A program made the translations under genes and the position numbers. The notes beneath the pieces were generated by a model that did no database searches, had not been told where the DNA came from, and saw only the letters and a list, made by a program, of their open reading frames with translations. From contig NC_073339.2 of the NCBI RefSeq assembly GCF_027580225.2, forward strand, positions 41,894,501 through 41,958,500: a stretch of 64,000 bases of DNA, read 5' to 3'. This document shows positions 11,888 through 24,366 of this stretch, in pieces. How positions within the stretch are numbered: the stretch's first letter is position 1; each line of letters opens with the position of its first letter. The stretch is from Misgurnus anguillicaudatus. Taxonomy: Eukaryota > Chordata > Actinopteri > Cypriniformes > Cobitidae.

Positions 11888-12766
11888 GAAGAGTTTGGTT
11901 CCAAAACGCAATAAATCCATTTCGACTAATTTGGGTAAAAATGTGTTTTCTATACCAAGAAAGTGACAAGTGAAAAACCTTCCCATAGCATCTTTTGGTT
12001 ATAATAACATTAAAAATTCTAATCCATAATTTGATTTTCAAAGATTTATTATAAAAATATTTTTTTCCACAAAATGCAATAAATCTATTGAATCAATATA
12101 TAAATGTGCATTTATCTTTGTCATGTTATATTCATTTAGTTGACTAGTGGTATACACTGATTAAAAAATAAACATTCATGGCATTAATCAAAACATTTAC
12201 TTTGTCATATTAAGAACACTGTTTTTGCTGCTGTCATCCTTGGGACGTTGTCGCTGAACTTTTTTAACAGCGATCAGCTGTAAAATGTTTTGGTCCTGCT
12301 CGATTTTCGTTGACTTTGAGTAAAATATTGGAAAGTTTTTTACAAGATCCCCTGGGGTCAATGTGTTAGCATGACAGAAGCTTGATGCTGTCGTCTGAGA
12401 ACAAGTAACAGCCGCCATTTTTCTGTCTCCCGAGTGCCTCTCGCGTAAATTATTTTCGAATTTGATGGATTACGTTTCTTCCCCGCCACAGAAAACCACC
12501 ACAGGTTTATCAATGCCATAAAAATTACAAAAGTACAAAGTTGATGAGGAAAACTAGGATTCTCTGTGTATTCACAGGGCAGCCATTATTGTGTACAATG
12601 CGTGGAATGGTGCGCTGTGATTGGTTGAGCGGATTTATTGCATTCTGCAAAGAAAGAGGACTGGGGTTTGTTGGTTTGGAAAAAGAGGGAGAAAAGATGA
12701 CAAATAACACGGCGGATATTGGATTTTGCGTAAAATAAAAAATTGAGTTAGAAAAACACGTTTTTA

Positions 12767-12768
<2 letters not shown>
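11888..12768 (+). mobile_element. TA-flanked DNA element, copy A, right end missing
   Basis: Starts gaagagtttggttccaaaac next to TATA and runs parallel to copy B (12980-14000) through landmarks such as ataccaagaaagtgacaag, agatcccctggggtca and aacacggcg. It stops at a TA microsatellite before its inverted right terminus. No protein-coding potential in either copy. Confidence 0.6.
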
Positions 12769-12810
<42 letters not shown>

Positions 12811-12840
12811 TAAAAACGTGTTTTTATATATATATATATA
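12769..12840. repeat. (TA)n microsatellite at the centre of a hairpin
   Basis: Two TA runs (12769-12808 and 12825-12840) separated by ggtaaaaacgtgttttt. They form the loop between inverted arms of the element family. Confidence 0.85.
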
Positions 12841-12973
12841 GGTAAAAACATGTTTTTCTAACTCAATTTTTTATTTTACGCAAAATCCAATATCCGCCGT
12901 GTTATTTGTCATCTTTCTCCCTCTTTTTCCAAACCAACAAATGCCAGTCCTCCTTCTTTGCAGAATGCAATAA
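12841..12973 (-). mobile_element. inverted fragment of the TA-flanked element
   Basis: Reverse complement of about 12632-12768 of copy A with few differences, giving a cruciform-prone palindrome with arms of about 130 bp. Copy B follows after four bases. Confidence 0.65.
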
Positions 12974-12979
12974 ATATAT

Positions 12980-14000
12980 GAAGAGTTTGGTTCCAAAACG
13001 CAATAAATCCATTTTGACAAATTTCTGTAAAAACGTGTTTTCTATACCAAGAAAGTGACAAGATGAAAACCACTATTTTCTGTTACAAACTTTCACATAG
13101 CATCTTTAGGTTATAAAAACATAAAAAATTCAAATCCATAACTTGATTTTCAAAGATTTATTATAAAAACGATTATTTTTTCCACAAAATGCAATAAATC
13201 CATGACAAGTTTTTATTCAAAATGCCATAAATCTATTAAATCAATCGCCTATATAAATGTGCATTCATCTTTGTCATGTTATACTCATTTAGTTGACTAG
13301 TTGTACACACTAATTAAAAATATAAACATTAATGTCATTAATCAAAACACTTACTTTGTGATATTAAGAACACTGTCATTGCTGCTGTTATACTTGACGC
13401 CGTCGCTTAACGTTTTTCACAGCGATCATCTGTACAATGATTTGGTCCTGCTCGATTTATGTTGACTGCGAGTAAAATAATGTAAAGTTTTTCATAAGAT
13501 CCCCTGGGGTCAGCTGTAAAATCATGACAGAAACTTGATGCTGTCGGCCCGGCCAAACAAGCACCCGTCTCCCGAGTGCCTTTTGCCTAAATTATTAGAT
13601 GGTTGATGGCTTACGTCTCTTTCCCGTCACAGTAAAACACCACAGGTTTATCAATGCTATTAAAGTATTATTTTGTTTTTGTTTGTTTGGTGATCACAAA
13701 GTACATAGTAGATGAGGAAAACTTGGACTCAATGGCGCCGCCATTGTTTGTTTACATTGCGTAGAATGGTGCGCTGTAATCTGTGGAGCGGATTTATGGC
13801 ATTCTGTAGAAAAGTAGGAGTGGCGTTTATTGCATTTTGGGAAAAAAGGGAGAAAAGATGACAGAATAACACGGCGTATATTGGATTTTGCGTAAAATTA
13901 AGAATTTACTTTTTAATACTGACCTGATACAAAACAGATTCTGGCAGTAACTCATTTTTTTCAAAAATGGCGTTTATTGCGTTTTGGAACCAAACTCTTC
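12980..14000 (+). mobile_element. TA-flanked DNA element, copy B, complete
   Basis: Left terminus gaagagtttggttccaaaac and right terminus gttttggaaccaaactcttc are perfect inverted repeats, flanked on both sides by TATA. Length about 1.02 kb with no transposase. TA flanks suggest insertion at TA. Frequent neighbouring TA microsatellites suggest a preference for, or seeding of, TA tracts. Confidence 0.7.
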
Positions 14001-14017
14001 ATATATATATTTATATA

Positions 14018-14103
<86 letters not shown>
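14001..14103. repeat. (AT)n microsatellite
   Basis: Imperfect at the start, then about 80 bp of pure AT units. A reading frame through it gives only alternating Ile-Tyr and is an artefact. Confidence 0.9.
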
Positions 14104-14106
<3 letters not shown>

Positions 14107-14621
14107 TTATTTAAAATCAGACGTTAGGCTGGCGCTGTTATACTTGGAATGTGATGACATATCGTTCTGCGTTTCTGCAGTTGGTTAGTATTGAAAGTTG
14201 GCAGAACCTGCCACCGCCATCTTGGCAGCACGTCGCTTGCGGATAACTGAAAATGGGCAAAGAGGCGGGATGTGGGTGGAGCTGAGGTGTCTGGTTGCTG
14301 AAACTATGCCCGCCTAGCTTGCAGTAGGGACAGCAGTGGCAGTTCACCTGTCACTCGAGTGGCAATGCCCTTAATTATCCAGAACTTTAAGGCTTAATAT
14401 ATTTTAAACAGATCAGTTAAAAAATAAATAACAAAAATTCACCCCCATTTACAGCTGTCATGAAGCGTAAAATAAGTTATATAGACCAAAAACACTTTTT
14501 GTACAGACTGTAATTATATTTATTTTTGCTGTAAATACATTTTAACATGGGGGGACATCAATGGTATTAACTCCCTTTTGAAGCCCATCTGTAAAGGCCA
14601 GTCGATGAATTGCAGTTTAAA
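14104..14621. other. no feature recognised
   Basis: Non-coding sequence between a microsatellite and a transposon. Confidence 0.4.
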
Positions 14622-16088
14622 GTCCTATTCGCACGGGATTAGTATTACCTGGTGACCTCTAGTGATTTGTAATAATTACAGAGGTTGTCTGTGATCTTAA
14701 TCCCGTGCGAATCGGCCATGTCTGTAATTTGTAAAGTAAAAATTCCTCCGCAAATGACCTACCATATTTCGCCGAACACCGAGGTCCTCTGATAATATTA
14801 GTCCCGTGCGAATAGGCATCTCTGTAATTTGGCCAGCATTTGTTACCAGTGAGCCTTTTTTATTTATTTATTTTCTCATTTTCTGCGCCTCTCGCACTGC
14901 AGCTGTGAAGCGCACATATAGAGACACATCCCTTCGATTTTTTTGGATTTCATTGTGAAACTTGAGGACTTTATTAGTATATTTCTAATTTTAAACTTCT
15001 AATCAGTCTCTCTCGTCCATCTTGATGATTAAAAATATGCAGAACTGTCAATATTTGCGATCTCTAAGTTTAGGTGGAGCTATGGATGTCGTGGTAAAGG
15101 AATTTCACTTGCGGTGATTTTGCGTGGCTTACTAGCGTGGTATACCTTGTTTATTAAAAAAATAAGATTATTACTTAAATCCAGAACAACGAGATGCACT
15201 GAGGTAGAACGCAGGGTGCTATCTTTCCCCTATGAGAATATATATATTATATTAAAGAACATTGTTTAGGCTTGAAGGCAATACATATTAGGACATTTTC
15301 AATTTGTATCTATATTTTTAGTCATTTGGCTTTTTTCATCATTTCAGAACAAGCTTAACTATTCATAATAACTTATATTATATTCTGTGTGTTCCTTGGT
15401 TGAAAATATGTAGAAATATATGCGAGTAAAAAAGTACAGAACAAAAACATTTAGCTCACGCGGAGCGAACGAAAAGCCGTTAATAAAGCAGACTCTCCGT
15501 AGAGGACGTGCTGAAACAATCGAGTCGGCAGATGATCATGATGTTAATGTTTCACGCAGATATTGTTGATGAAAAACTTGCATATCTAAATGCCCAGGCG
15601 AGAGTCAAGTGTTCAGTCAGTTAATATACAGCCAGACGTTACATTGGCGGCTGCCTCCTCGTCCACGGAGCGGAGAAATTCGGTTTTTATTAAAAGCGGT
15701 TTTAATGCTGGTAAGCAATCATATTTTGGCGCCTTGTATTTGTGTTGATCAGATAGTTAAAAGTAATTTTAATCTTTAAAACGGCATCTAGAGGCAGAGG
15801 ACGCTAATTCTGTCATCTCAGTTTCACTTTTTTCCCCACACGTTCACTCACTGTATGATTTAACGAAATATGATTTGGTGAAGGTACCTTTTACAGCATG
15901 TCGCGGTGTTGCGTGATAGTGTTATGCAAAGCCTCAACATTATATCAGGGAGATAAGTCAGTAAATTTGAGTGAAATCACAGGCTTTGCTTATCCCGTGC
16001 GAACCGGCCACACGAAACTCAGACGTAGGGAGGTAATTTCTAAATCACACAGGGTCCCTAGGTAATACTAATCCCGTGCGAATAGTAC
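14622..16088. mobile_element. 1.47-kb DNA transposon, CGCACGGGATTAGTA termini
   Basis: Left end (from 14622) with ttcgcacgggattagtatta is matched by taatactaatcccgtgcgaa at the right end. The same terminal motif recurs internally near 14700, 14800 and 16000 in the opposite sense, a subterminal-repeat pattern. No intact coding frame. No clear target duplication, so the superfamily is undetermined. Confidence 0.65.
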
Positions 16089-16729
16089 ATAAGTCACTTT
16101 TGTGTTGGCTTCAAGACAAGAGACCAGAAGGTTGCACCTTGGTACCACCCCAGTGACAAGGACTTATAGCAACCCACGGCAACCCCCAGTGTACCCACTA
16201 AGCTAAAATCTAGTTTGATACATTAAGTATATTAGACGTAATTTAAATTGATAAGTAAATCAAATATCCAATCATACAACATGTCAGTCATTTAACATGC
16301 ACATGTTTTACTGGCACATGATGAGATGTGAGAGGTGAAAAAATTTCGCTACTTAAAACCAGTTGTGTGGACCGACTTGGAAAATTGGATACACCTGAAT
16401 GCTTTGCCGTCTCAAGAGGAGTCCCGGCATCTTCTCTGACTTTGAAGACTTTTATATAGCTCCTATAACTTAAACCGCACTGAGAAGCAATTTTCAAACT
16501 AGGAAGAGCTCACCAGTATTGTATTGTATTGCAAGTTTAATGAAGCATTAAGCATTGGAACTTTAATAAAAGCATTATGTTATGGTTTAATTGCTAAAGA
16601 TTATACGCTATGTACAGTGGATTTGCTGAGATAAACAGGAACATTTAAAAATGTGCCCCTGGCACATGCCGCCATGCTTTCAGACCAGCTGCCCCACTGT
16701 AAATCCAGCTGTAGTCAATATAAAGAAAA
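16089..16729. other. no gene; one MITE-like fragment
   Basis: Near 16125-16160 aggttgcaccttggtaccac and cccagtgacaagg resemble the ggtacc/cagtgacaa MITE family at 24175 and 32892. The rest has no recognised feature. Confidence 0.35.
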
Positions 16730-17120
16730 GATGAACCTAAACTCAGATCAGCAGGAAGTTGCAATCTCCACACATCCGCACACATTAACACCGTGGCCTG
16801 TTAGGCACAGATAAGACCGAATCACTCAGCAAACCTCCCCGGTAGCGCTCCGCCATCAGAGCGGTTTGTTTCCCTTGAACACTTCAATTTAGTAAAGTAA
16901 AGATGAGGTTAAATGCTGAGATCGTATCACACAGAAAGCACACAAACTAAAACTGTGACTAATGGCAATTTTCACACTGGCATTTATGGGAGACCGGCAT
17001 TAACCTTGTGCTCGGATAGGACAAAAGTTTACTGCTGCAAATCAGGGAGGCAGACATTTGGTCCTGCATTTGTTTCTTTGCAATCAATTAATATCGGCTT
17101 AATGAGAGGGGAAAAGGGCA
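16730..17120. other. candidate conserved non-coding element
   Basis: No repeat ends. Contains gcaatcaattaatatcggc and cagataagac (GATA-like) with balanced composition. Candidate enhancer only. Confidence 0.2.
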
Positions 17121-17661
17121 AAATATAAAACTAGCATCTGACACGGCAAAAAAAAGATAAGGTAAATTATTTAGATGTTTAAAGAAACTTCTTTAAAATG
17201 TTTTATTTTAAACAAATACATACTGTAAACAAATCGCATTATCTTAAAGTAAATGAATCTTGCTTAAAAATGAAAACAAACAACAGTGGATATTTCAGAT
17301 ATTTGTGTTATGATAAATGGTTCCACTGTCTTTCTTTATATAGCTCTTCTTAATTTTTGCTCTTATAGGACAAAAGTTTACTACCTCAAGAACCTTTTTG
17401 GAAAACATTTTTCCCATTTAATGTAATTTACTGGAAAACAAGACAAAAAGACTTAAGATGATGAATACATCTTCTTTGATGACCTTAGGAATCCTGCAAT
17501 ATCCTTTACAACTGCCCAGCAAGCAACAGCCGTCTTTTAATCATCTAGGTTATCTATAGACCCGATATACGTAGTCCGGCTACGAGTAGCCCACTTCCAG
17601 ACAAAATAAACTTGAATTTGGTTGCCAAAACAAATTGTGAGATGCATGATATTCCATCATC
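17121..17661. other. no feature recognised
   Basis: AT-rich non-coding sequence. Confidence 0.35.
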
Positions 17662-18106
17662 ACTGCAAAAAATTATTTTCAAGAAAAAAATATTCTTAGT
17701 ATTTTTGTCTTGTTTTCAGTAAAAATATCAAAAAATTCTTAAATTAAGATACTTTTTCTTGATTAGCAAAACGACCCAAGAAAATAAGTCTTGTTTTTAG
17801 ACCAAAAATATCAAATTTAAGTGATTTTGTGCATAAAACAAGCAATGGTGTAAGCAAAAAATATTTTTCTTAAACACTAAATTCAAGAACAATTCAAGAA
17901 AAATTTGCTCACCCCTTTGGCAGATTTTTGTTCTTGTTTTATGCACAAAATCACTTAAAAATGATATTTTTGGTCTAAAAACTAGACTTATTTTCTTGGG
18001 TCGTTTTGCTCATCAAGAAAAGGCATCTTAATTTAAGAGATATTTTTACTGAAAACAAGGATTTAAAAAAATACGATTTTTTTTTTTGAAAATCATTTTT
18101 TGCAAA
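17662..18106. mobile_element. palindromic MITE, ACTGCAAAAAA termini
   Basis: Almost the whole 445 bp folds on itself: actgcaaaaaattattttc pairs with aaaatcattttttgca, and inner arms with aacgacccaagaaaataagt pair with acttattttcttgggtcgtt. Typical fish MITE without coding capacity. Confidence 0.75.
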
Positions 18107-18142
18107 GACAACAGTGATAAGAAGGTGTTTGATTTTATTTAT

Positions 18143-18629
18143 TTAAAGTGCACCTATTTCCTTGCTAAAACAACATTATTTTGTGTATTTGGTATAATAC
18201 AATTTGTTTGTGTGGTTTATGGTTAAAAAACACATTATTTTCCACATACCCTACATTTTGTAGCTCCAGATTTCACTCTCTTCCTAAAATGCTTGGATTT
18301 GAAAAGCTCCCTGATTGGCCAGCTAATCTGTACGTTGTGATTGACCTGAATATCTCTGACATCAGCCAGAAATGTGACGCTCTTTACCATGTTTTAAAGA
18401 TTCGGTCGCAATGGGAGGAATTATGATAATGTCGGTCTTGTCTACATCACCAATCCCAGAAAGTAAACTGTTGCCTACAATCTGTGTGTTTGTTGTAGTC
18501 CAAGAAAAGAGATTTACGTTGGAGACAATAACTCGCGTCATCGTTTACTTTGGGGTTTGTACCTTTTGCATATCGTTATCATACCAAAGGAAATGTAAAA
18601 TCGTAATTTGGACCATAGGTGCTCTTTAA
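18143..18629. mobile_element. TTAA-flanked element (aaagtgcacctat termini)
   Basis: Bounded by TTAA at 18143-18146 and 18626-18629, with inverted termini aaagtgcacctat and ataggtgctcttt. TTAA duplication is known for piggyBac and Kolobok superfamilies. The 487-bp interior is non-coding, so it is non-autonomous. Confidence 0.7.
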
Positions 18630-19296
18630 TACATCAATAAAATCTTACAGAGAGCCCACATTTTGCCTCGTTTAAGCCTAACAGTATGGGCTGGGATGGC
18701 TGTTGGACGTCAAAATTTTTGCTGGGTGCATGCTGCGCTAAACTCCGGTCCTGAACATCCAAAGCATAGTTTCCATGTCTCCCTTATTTAATACGCCTCA
18801 TGAAGGTGTCAGCTTGTTAGCAGAGGAATGAGACTGACTACTTCATATAAAGGAGACGTAATGCGATGTGGGCCCTCAGGAGCGGAGTTAAGAACCACTG
18901 CTGTACAAGAACATTTGTGCTCCAGATTGTGCGTAATGAAAATGGAAATAGCTTCATAATGGGATTTTTCATTTACCTGTTGAAAGCGAAACCTTCGAAA
19001 GTCTCATTCATTTACTTTATATTTTCTTTTTCTGATGTATTTCACAGTATGAGGTCACAGAGGTGTGCTTTTGCCTCGGGCGCTGCCTAATTAAAAATAT
19101 GTGTGGTAAGGACTCATTATACATTCTTGAGTCTCATTTCCCTTCAATGTATTATTATCCTCAATATTAGTAACCTATAAAAGAATGGTGTAAACGATTG
19201 AACAGAGCATGTTTTGCTTGTTCAATCTTAATGTGTGCTTAACATGTTAGAAAAGAAATGATGAAAGCAGCTTATCTGTCAAAAACCTTAGTGTTC
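18630..19296. other. no feature recognised
   Basis: Non-coding sequence without repeat termini. Confidence 0.35.
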
Positions 19297-19420
19297 CTGA
19301 AGCTCATTGGATTGTGTTGGACGTGCAAAAATTACAGGTTTGAATCACAGGGAACATACACATAAAAACGGATAGTTTGAATGTAAATCAGTTTGGATGC
19401 GTAAATGTAAAAAGTGTAAC
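19297..19420 (+). repeat. tRNA-derived SINE-like repeat, copy 3
   Basis: Plus-strand order is A-box-like gaagctcattgg, then B-box-like ggtttgaatca, then gggaacatacacat and a degraded body. This is opposite in orientation to the copies at 624, 10411 and 24367. Confidence 0.5.
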
Positions 19421-19464
19421 TTATGTGATGGTGCATTATCAAATTAAATTTCCAAATAATACAT

Positions 19465-19647
19465 GGGTAGTTTCCCAGACAGGGATTAGCTTAAGCCAGG
19501 ACTAGGCCTTAGTTTAATTATGAAATATAACTAGTTTTAATAAACATGCCTTACTAAAAACATTACTGGCGTTTAAGGAAAAACAAAGGGCACTGATGTA
19601 TTTTAAGTTGTTTTCAGATTGGACAGCTAATGCCGGGAAACCGCCCC
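19465..19647. mobile_element. short MITE, GGGYRGTTTCCC termini
   Basis: Left gggtagtttcccagac and right gccgggaaaccgcccc are inverted repeats with a few mismatches. Interior gccaggactaggccttagtt is a phrase I associate with an abundant cyprinid repeat. Confidence 0.6.
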
Positions 19648-19680
19648 TTAATAATGTACCTGTTTCCTAAGCTCCCGTAT

Positions 19681-19825
19681 CACTGTAAAAGGTTGAAAGT
19701 TGGATCAACTTTCTGAAAAAAAAAGTTTTTTCAACTTATATATTTAGTGCAAAATTTAAGTTGAAAATTTTTTTAAGGTGTTACCAATTGAAGTAATTTT
19801 TAAGTTAATCCAACTTGTTACAGTG
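19681..19825. mobile_element. 145-bp MITE, CACTGTAA termini
   Basis: cactgtaaaaggttg at the left and caacttgttacagtg at the right are inverted. TAT precedes it at 19678-19680, and TAT follows the right-hand copy of its end at 20514, as expected of a target duplication split by the hAT element that follows. Confidence 0.65.
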
Positions 19826-20505
19826 CAGTGGCAGCTGGTGACATCTCTTCCGAGGGGCACGAATTGTTTGGAGTGTCTCGTGTGTTGCTCGTGTTTTTTT
19901 TTTTAATATGTGTTTGTTGCGTCATGTGAACCATGCGCATCATGCGTCTTGTCAAAATTAGTGACTGTTGCACACGTCGAAACCATTTATAATAAAAATA
20001 AACATTCACAAAATACACGCTAGACACTCACTTAACAGTAAACACTGATTATTCAAATATATGCAAATATCTGACAAACGCGAACGTCTCTTTTATCATA
20101 AACCCTTTAGACGCGTATGCAGCAGGCATGTATTTTGACAAGACACGTGATGCACATATGTTAACTTTATGTGCTGAACACATATTTTGAAATGACGAAC
20201 CACACACATGACGGACTACGTACATGTAATAAAAATAATAATAATAATAAAAAGTTAGATTTATATAGGTTAGGGGAGAAAGGAGTTGGGTAAAAATATT
20301 TTGAGGTGCTTTTTGAACATTAGCAGGGACTGGGCAGAGCGGACATGGAGTTGTAGACTGTTCCAGAGTGTGGAGCATTGACAGAGAAAGCCCTGTCCCC
20401 AAAAGTCCGCAACCTAGTTCGGGGGGTGGCCAGGAGGTCCCTGTCGGATGTTGTGATGAGCTTCACATCATGTGCCCTTGAAAAAGAAGTCACTGGCCGC
20501 GACTG
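19826..20505. mobile_element. hAT-type element with perfect 8-bp duplication
   Basis: Termini CAGTGGCAGCTGGTGAC and GTCACTGGCCGCGACTG are inverted repeats (14 of 17). TTACAGTG occurs directly before (19818-19825) and after (20506-20513), the 8-bp target duplication characteristic of hAT. The insertion lies at the right tip of the MITE at 19681. A different repeat (about 20230-20460, with gggtggccaggaggtccctg) appears embedded in its right half. Confidence 0.75.
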
Positions 20506-20513
20506 TTACAGTG

Positions 20514-22847
20514 TATCTACAGTGTATCTACTTGAAAAACGCAGGTTTAAAGTCTGATTTGGGATAATAACAAAAGGTTTTTGATGCCAAATTTGTTAAA
20601 TGTAATTGGTCATTTAATACATTAATTTGATACATCAATGATCCACCGCATCTAATTCTTGATGTTTGTGTCTCCCAATTACACAGTGGTTAATTTTTGT
20701 CCTTTTTTTTTTTTTTTTTTTTTATTGATTTAACATTGAAATCACTGCGCTTGACGCCTCTACCGCAGCTGGCATGAACGCTTTTTGGGAATGCTGGGAA
20801 CTTTCAAGGAAAGTTCTTAGAACTTTTCTCTGCTAGCTGGGTAGTGGCTAAACGGATCTCTGAAACAAATACCTTGTCGAAAATAAAATGTTTTGGTTTG
20901 CTAAAGACGAAGGGAGACGACAAGAATGGATCAAAAACTGTGGAGAGGTTTGGCAGCCAGGCAAGAATTCAAGGACCTTTAGATAACATTGTATACATTA
21001 ATTTTACACAGTAATGTTAGCTCAGTGTAATAGTTGATACGCATTAGTGTATCACTAGCGTATCATTACTTGTCATTTATTTCCCTTTGACATAAGAAAT
21101 AAACTGTATAAAGACTTCGTTGTTATTCATTCTATGTGATAGTCTACCGGAAGTTGCGTTTAGTCCACAAAAGCTGTTTGTTTATGTTGTTACTGCTGAA
21201 ATTGTCTATAGTGTGTATGTAAAGGAAGAATTTTCTGTAAGGATGCTTTCAGTGTCTGGAAATTTTGTTGAAATGAATGTTTTACAAATCAGTGAATAAC
21301 TGAAAGAGACCCTGTTTTATTCTGCTGAAAAACATGAGGGTATTGAAAGTTCACCTTCGAGCAAACACAAAGCCAAACTGACTCTGGTTCAGTCAAAGAT
21401 CTGATCTCAGCTCATTTAAGAATTTGTGGCACTGTAAACTGCAAGCACCACATGACCTATTTGATCAACCAAAGCAAATCTCTTAGAAGAAGAGGCCAAA
21501 AAAAAGGTACACCAAAAAATTTACATTTGTATTGCTTTGAAAGCTGCGAACACAAAATATCAACAATTAGACTGTATGAATGTTTGAATGTTAAGTATAC
21601 ATACACCAACACTTTGAAATTCAAGTAACACTGAGTTTAAATATTCAAGCTTTAATTTGAATTTCTCACAAAAGAAAATTTGACTCCAAATTTGATATTT
21701 GTTAATCAGCAAAAAGCCTGAAATTGTTAATGTGCTTACTATTTCGGCAGGACGCTCTATAAAACATGACAACATTTTCGCAAACTTTTTAAAGACATTA
21801 AAAAGTTGAATTCCCCCTCGTACTGTATGCTATTTTACGATGCCATTTTCGTTGCTGTATATTATATTTATTGCATCATTCTCTCCAGACATAAAATTTT
21901 GACACCTAGTGTATACTCCAGTGTAACTCAAGTCGTCGCTAGACCACGTCTGGACATAAAAAAATCAATTACTTTCAGAAAGCATTTATAGCGAGTTAGT
22001 CAGATTACGTATAAATATAGCACTTAAGACAGCGGAGACAACTATCTCTTAGAGCGTTGGAGCAGGTGAATGTAATTAAAGTAAATGTAAGCTTTGTGTA
22101 GCTGTAGATATTTCCCCCGTGGCCATGAGGAAGGGAGCGAGATCGTGACTGAGCGAGAGTTTGTTTTTCAAAGAGAGAAAACTTTGAGGGAAAAAGGCAA
22201 TGATTAGACAAGGACACCAAGTTATGATGCATTACTGGATACGGTTTGGAAAGTAAAACTCATAAAGCTATAATGAAAGCATTACTATGGTGTTTGTCTG
22301 CTGATGCAGAGACCATTAGAGCATAGTATTAAGTTTTGTTTTAACGTTTTCTGACAGGCGTATAACTGGTCATTACTGTAACTGACAACATCTGTTTACT
22401 GTGGCCATCGTTTTCTATTCCGGACATGTACTGTGTGTATTTTTGTGTGTGATTGGCTGTGTCTGTGTTTCTACGATTACTGTGAAAAATACTTTCACAC
22501 AAAGAACAATATTTATATGGGGTATAAAAGGATTTAAAAATCTAAGACCACTATTTGCATCTGAATTTAATACAAATATTATTCATTATTATATAAAAAC
22601 TGTCCCTAGCTGTTACTGGGATGGTACACTTTCAGAAAGTATACATTTGCAGCCAAAGCGGGTTAGAGCCTATTAGTAGCCTATGTCAGAGGTACATATT
22701 GGTACCAAATGTATACATATCTGTACCTAAACAATACAGTACATGTTAGGACCATTTCCAAGAAACAGCTTAGGACCATTTTTGGTGATATCAGCATATT
22801 ATCAAACGTTTAGGGAGAAGTTTGAATAGCAAAAGTTACATTTGCTT
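20514..22847. other. no gene recognised; poly-T tract
   Basis: Includes a run of about 21 T at 20703-20723. Near 22620-22760 ggtacc-containing sequence may be a degraded MITE. No coding exon or RNA gene found. Confidence 0.35.
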
Positions 22848-23623
22848 TTAAGGGGACATGTTATGAGACTTATGATGATGTAAAGATGTAAAATAAGTGT
22901 CTTCTGTGTCCCAGAGTGTGTATGTGAAGTTTTAGCTCAGAATACCCAATATATAATTTATTTTAGCATGTTAAAGGGGTCATGTTATGAGATTTTTTTT
23001 AAGATGTAAAATAAATCTTTGGTGTCCCCAGAGTGCGTATATGAGAAGTTTTAGCTCAGAATACCCCATATATAATTTATTACAGCATGTTAAAGGGGTC
23101 ATGTTATGATATTTTTTTAAAGATGTAAAATAAATCTTTGGTGTCCCCAGAGTGCATATATGAAGTTTTATCTCAAAATACTCCACAGATAATTTATTAT
23201 AGCATGTTAAAATTGCTACGTTATAGGCCTAAGCAAACATGTGTCGTTTTTGGGTGTGTCCTTTAAAATGCAAATGAGCTGATGAAATGCAAACACTGAT
23301 TGCAAGGATGGTGGTTGTTGAAAGAAAAATTCAATTGTGCTGTCAATTATTTTTCTCTCTCTCTCTCTTTTGCTCTGCATTAAATGGCGAGGTCGTGGTT
23401 GGATAGTGCAGATTAAGGGGCAGTGTTGTTGTAATTGGCCTTGCTACCTACCTCACAAAACAGGCAAAATCTGAACAACCTAATTTTCCACATGCTTGCA
23501 GAGAATGGTTTACCAAAACTAAGTTTCTGGGTTGATCTTTTCCACATTTTCTAGGTTGACAGAAGCACTGGGGACCCAATTATAGCACTTAAACATGGGA
23601 AAAAGTCAAATTTTCCCTTTTAA
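22848..23623 (+). mobile_element. TTAA-flanked element with triplicated left end
   Basis: TTAA at 22848 and at 23620-23623 bound the element. Its left 120 bp is present three times in tandem (starting 22848, 22971 and 23090; units of 123, 119 and 117 bp), each beginning TTAA. The remainder matches the inverted copy at 37041-37561 (ttgcattttaaagg / cctttaaaatgcaa and following). Non-coding. Confidence 0.7.
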
Positions 23624-24174
23624 TGACAGCATGAACTTCACAAGTCTACAACGAAACATCATGATGTTTGATGTTATCCCAGCATGATTGCTTCAAAGAG
23701 CATCTTGTGTGCTTCAATGGAAGTAAAAAATTGAGGCCTTTACTCAGAGGTCTTTGATACATTTGTTTACAGTACATTTGATTGGTGATCTGAAAGAATG
23801 CAGAATCTTAAACATTAATTTTAGTGATTTTTTTTAAAAAGTGCAAGATAATATGTTCCATGCAAATGATCCTAAATAATAATTTCTCGAGCATAGCTGC
23901 ATAAGTGATTTTAAGCTGTAAAAGTGCATATAATTATATACTAACTCACTAGATATTAATAAAAACATGTACAGGAAAATGAAAGCATTGAAAGCAAAAT
24001 TACATAGGAAAGAAAATAAGGTGAATGAAATCTTTCAAAGTACTTTAAATAATAAGTGCATAGGAGAAATAAAAAGAAAGAACGACTCATTTGACAGGAA
24101 ACCTTTAAGCAAATGCAGGGCAGAACACAGCAATTTCATTAACACACAATTCAGCTTGTCTATGCTCAGTGTGC
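23624..24174. other. no feature recognised
   Basis: A 113-codon open frame at 23967-24308 runs from unique sequence into a MITE, is lysine-rich because of A-rich DNA and matches no family I know. Not called as a gene. Confidence 0.35.
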
Positions 24175-24366
24175 ACTCTCAGAAAAAGCGACAAGACGGT
24201 ACAAAAGTTGTCACTGGCGCGTACCTTTTCAAAAAGTACACTTTTGTACCTAAAAGATGCCTATTGGGACCTCCAAGGTACAATCTGTACCAAAATGGTA
24301 TCGATTAGGACCTTTTTAAAGGTACCATCACAGTGACAACTTTTGCACCTTTTCTATTGAGAGTTT
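24175..24366. mobile_element. MITE, ACTCTCAGAAAA termini
   Basis: Left actctcagaaaaag and right cttttctattgagagt are inverted, as are the inner aaaagttgtcactgg and cagtgacaactttt. The SINE copy starts at the next base. Confidence 0.65.

Noticed and set aside
13967..14188. Open frame through the AT microsatellite
   Set aside because: It encodes alternating Ile-Tyr from pure (AT)n and starts in the terminus of a transposon.
22848..23210. Tandem 120-bp units considered as a CRISPR-like or satellite array
   Set aside because: There are only three units with no spacers, and they are the repeated end of a TTAA-flanked element.
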